The notes beneath the pieces are model-generated. The model was not told the DNA's origin and did not search any database. It was given only the letters and a program-made list of their open reading frames with translations. From Nitrospirota bacterium (GTDB lineage: Bacteria > Nitrospirota > Nitrospiria > Nitrospirales > UBA8639), in the NCBI GenBank assembly GCA_029879555.1, contig JAOUQB010000204.1:1-5239 (forward strand): a stretch of DNA of 5,239 bases. The letters are read 5' to 3'. Below are positions 5,097-5,239 of the stretch, piece by piece; within the stretch, counting starts at the first letter, position 1, and each line of letters begins with the position of its first letter. The position numbers and the translations under genes are program-made.

Positions 5097-5157
5097 GGGG
5101 CTGCTCGATTCCGCCCCTTTCATTCCTCTTCGGAATGAAACCTCCTGACAAAGGAGG
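5097..5157 (+). terminator. Three consecutive hairpins after the last gene
   Basis: Three stems follow one another without gaps, starting 23 bases after the stop codon. GGGGC (5097-5101) pairs with GCCCC (5113-5117) and is followed by TTT. TTTCATTCC (5118-5126) pairs perfectly with GGAATGAAA (5132-5140), loop TCTTC. CCTCCT (5141-5146) pairs with AGGAGG (5152-5157), loop GACAA. None has a long T run. They probably mark the transcript end and could protect it from exonucleases, or belong to a repeat family; a repeat origin is suggested by the tight packing but not proved here. Confidence 0.5.
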
Positions 5158-5239
5158 GGAAGTCTAGAGCAAAGTCCCATCTTGGTTAACCCACACAATT
5201 CCACAAAGAACCAAGGAAGGTACGGGCTTCGATGGCGTG

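Noticed and set aside
5232..5239. Possible start of another gene at the right edge (ATGGCG) behind AAGGAAGG at 5213-5220
   Set aside because: Only two codons are inside the window and the spacing of 11 bases is long; plausible but cannot be supported.

Overview
The window reads as a chromosomal stretch of a moderately GC-rich Gram-negative bacterium. The gene styles (half-size TSUP protein, exported DUF1499 protein, small membrane proteins) and the long repeat-bearing intergenic spacers would fit a Nitrospira-like genome. That taxonomic guess is inference only: no rRNA or other marker gene is present. All six supported genes lie on the + strand. Four encode membrane proteins and one an exported protein, so the region is mainly about the cell envelope. 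I see no mobile element, CRISPR array, tRNA or rRNA.

Layout. 1-505: gene-free, with copy A of a dispersed repeat (66-221). 506-865: half-length TauE/SafE (TSUP) permease. 978-1319: small protein with a coiled coil and a C-terminal membrane anchor, behind a reasonable sigma70-like promoter. 1320-1778: gene-free, with a composite repeat and a structured leader. 1779-2078: 99-aa protein of unknown function. 2175-2627: DUF1499 protein with a signal peptide. 2628-2853: spacer with a second repeat and a T9 run. 2854-3933: bile acid:sodium symporter (BASS/SBF)-fold transporter. 3934-4522: gene-free, with stacked hairpins, repeat copy B, a predicted G-quadruplex motif and a terminator-like hairpin. 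4523-5074: small membrane protein whose four histidines are arranged like a di-heme b-type cytochrome. 5075-5239: three back-to-back hairpins, then possibly the beginning of another gene.

Working together. Gaps between genes are mostly long (96 to about 590 bases) and hold repeats or hairpins, so most genes are probably transcribed alone. The 1779-2078 and 2175-2627 pair is the only plausible operon. No common pathway links the genes. I do not find a convincing new multi-gene system. The best leads are the altered sodium-site residues in the BASS-fold transporter, the putative di-heme protein, the two diverged repeat families, and the G-quadruplex motif at the edge of one repeat copy.
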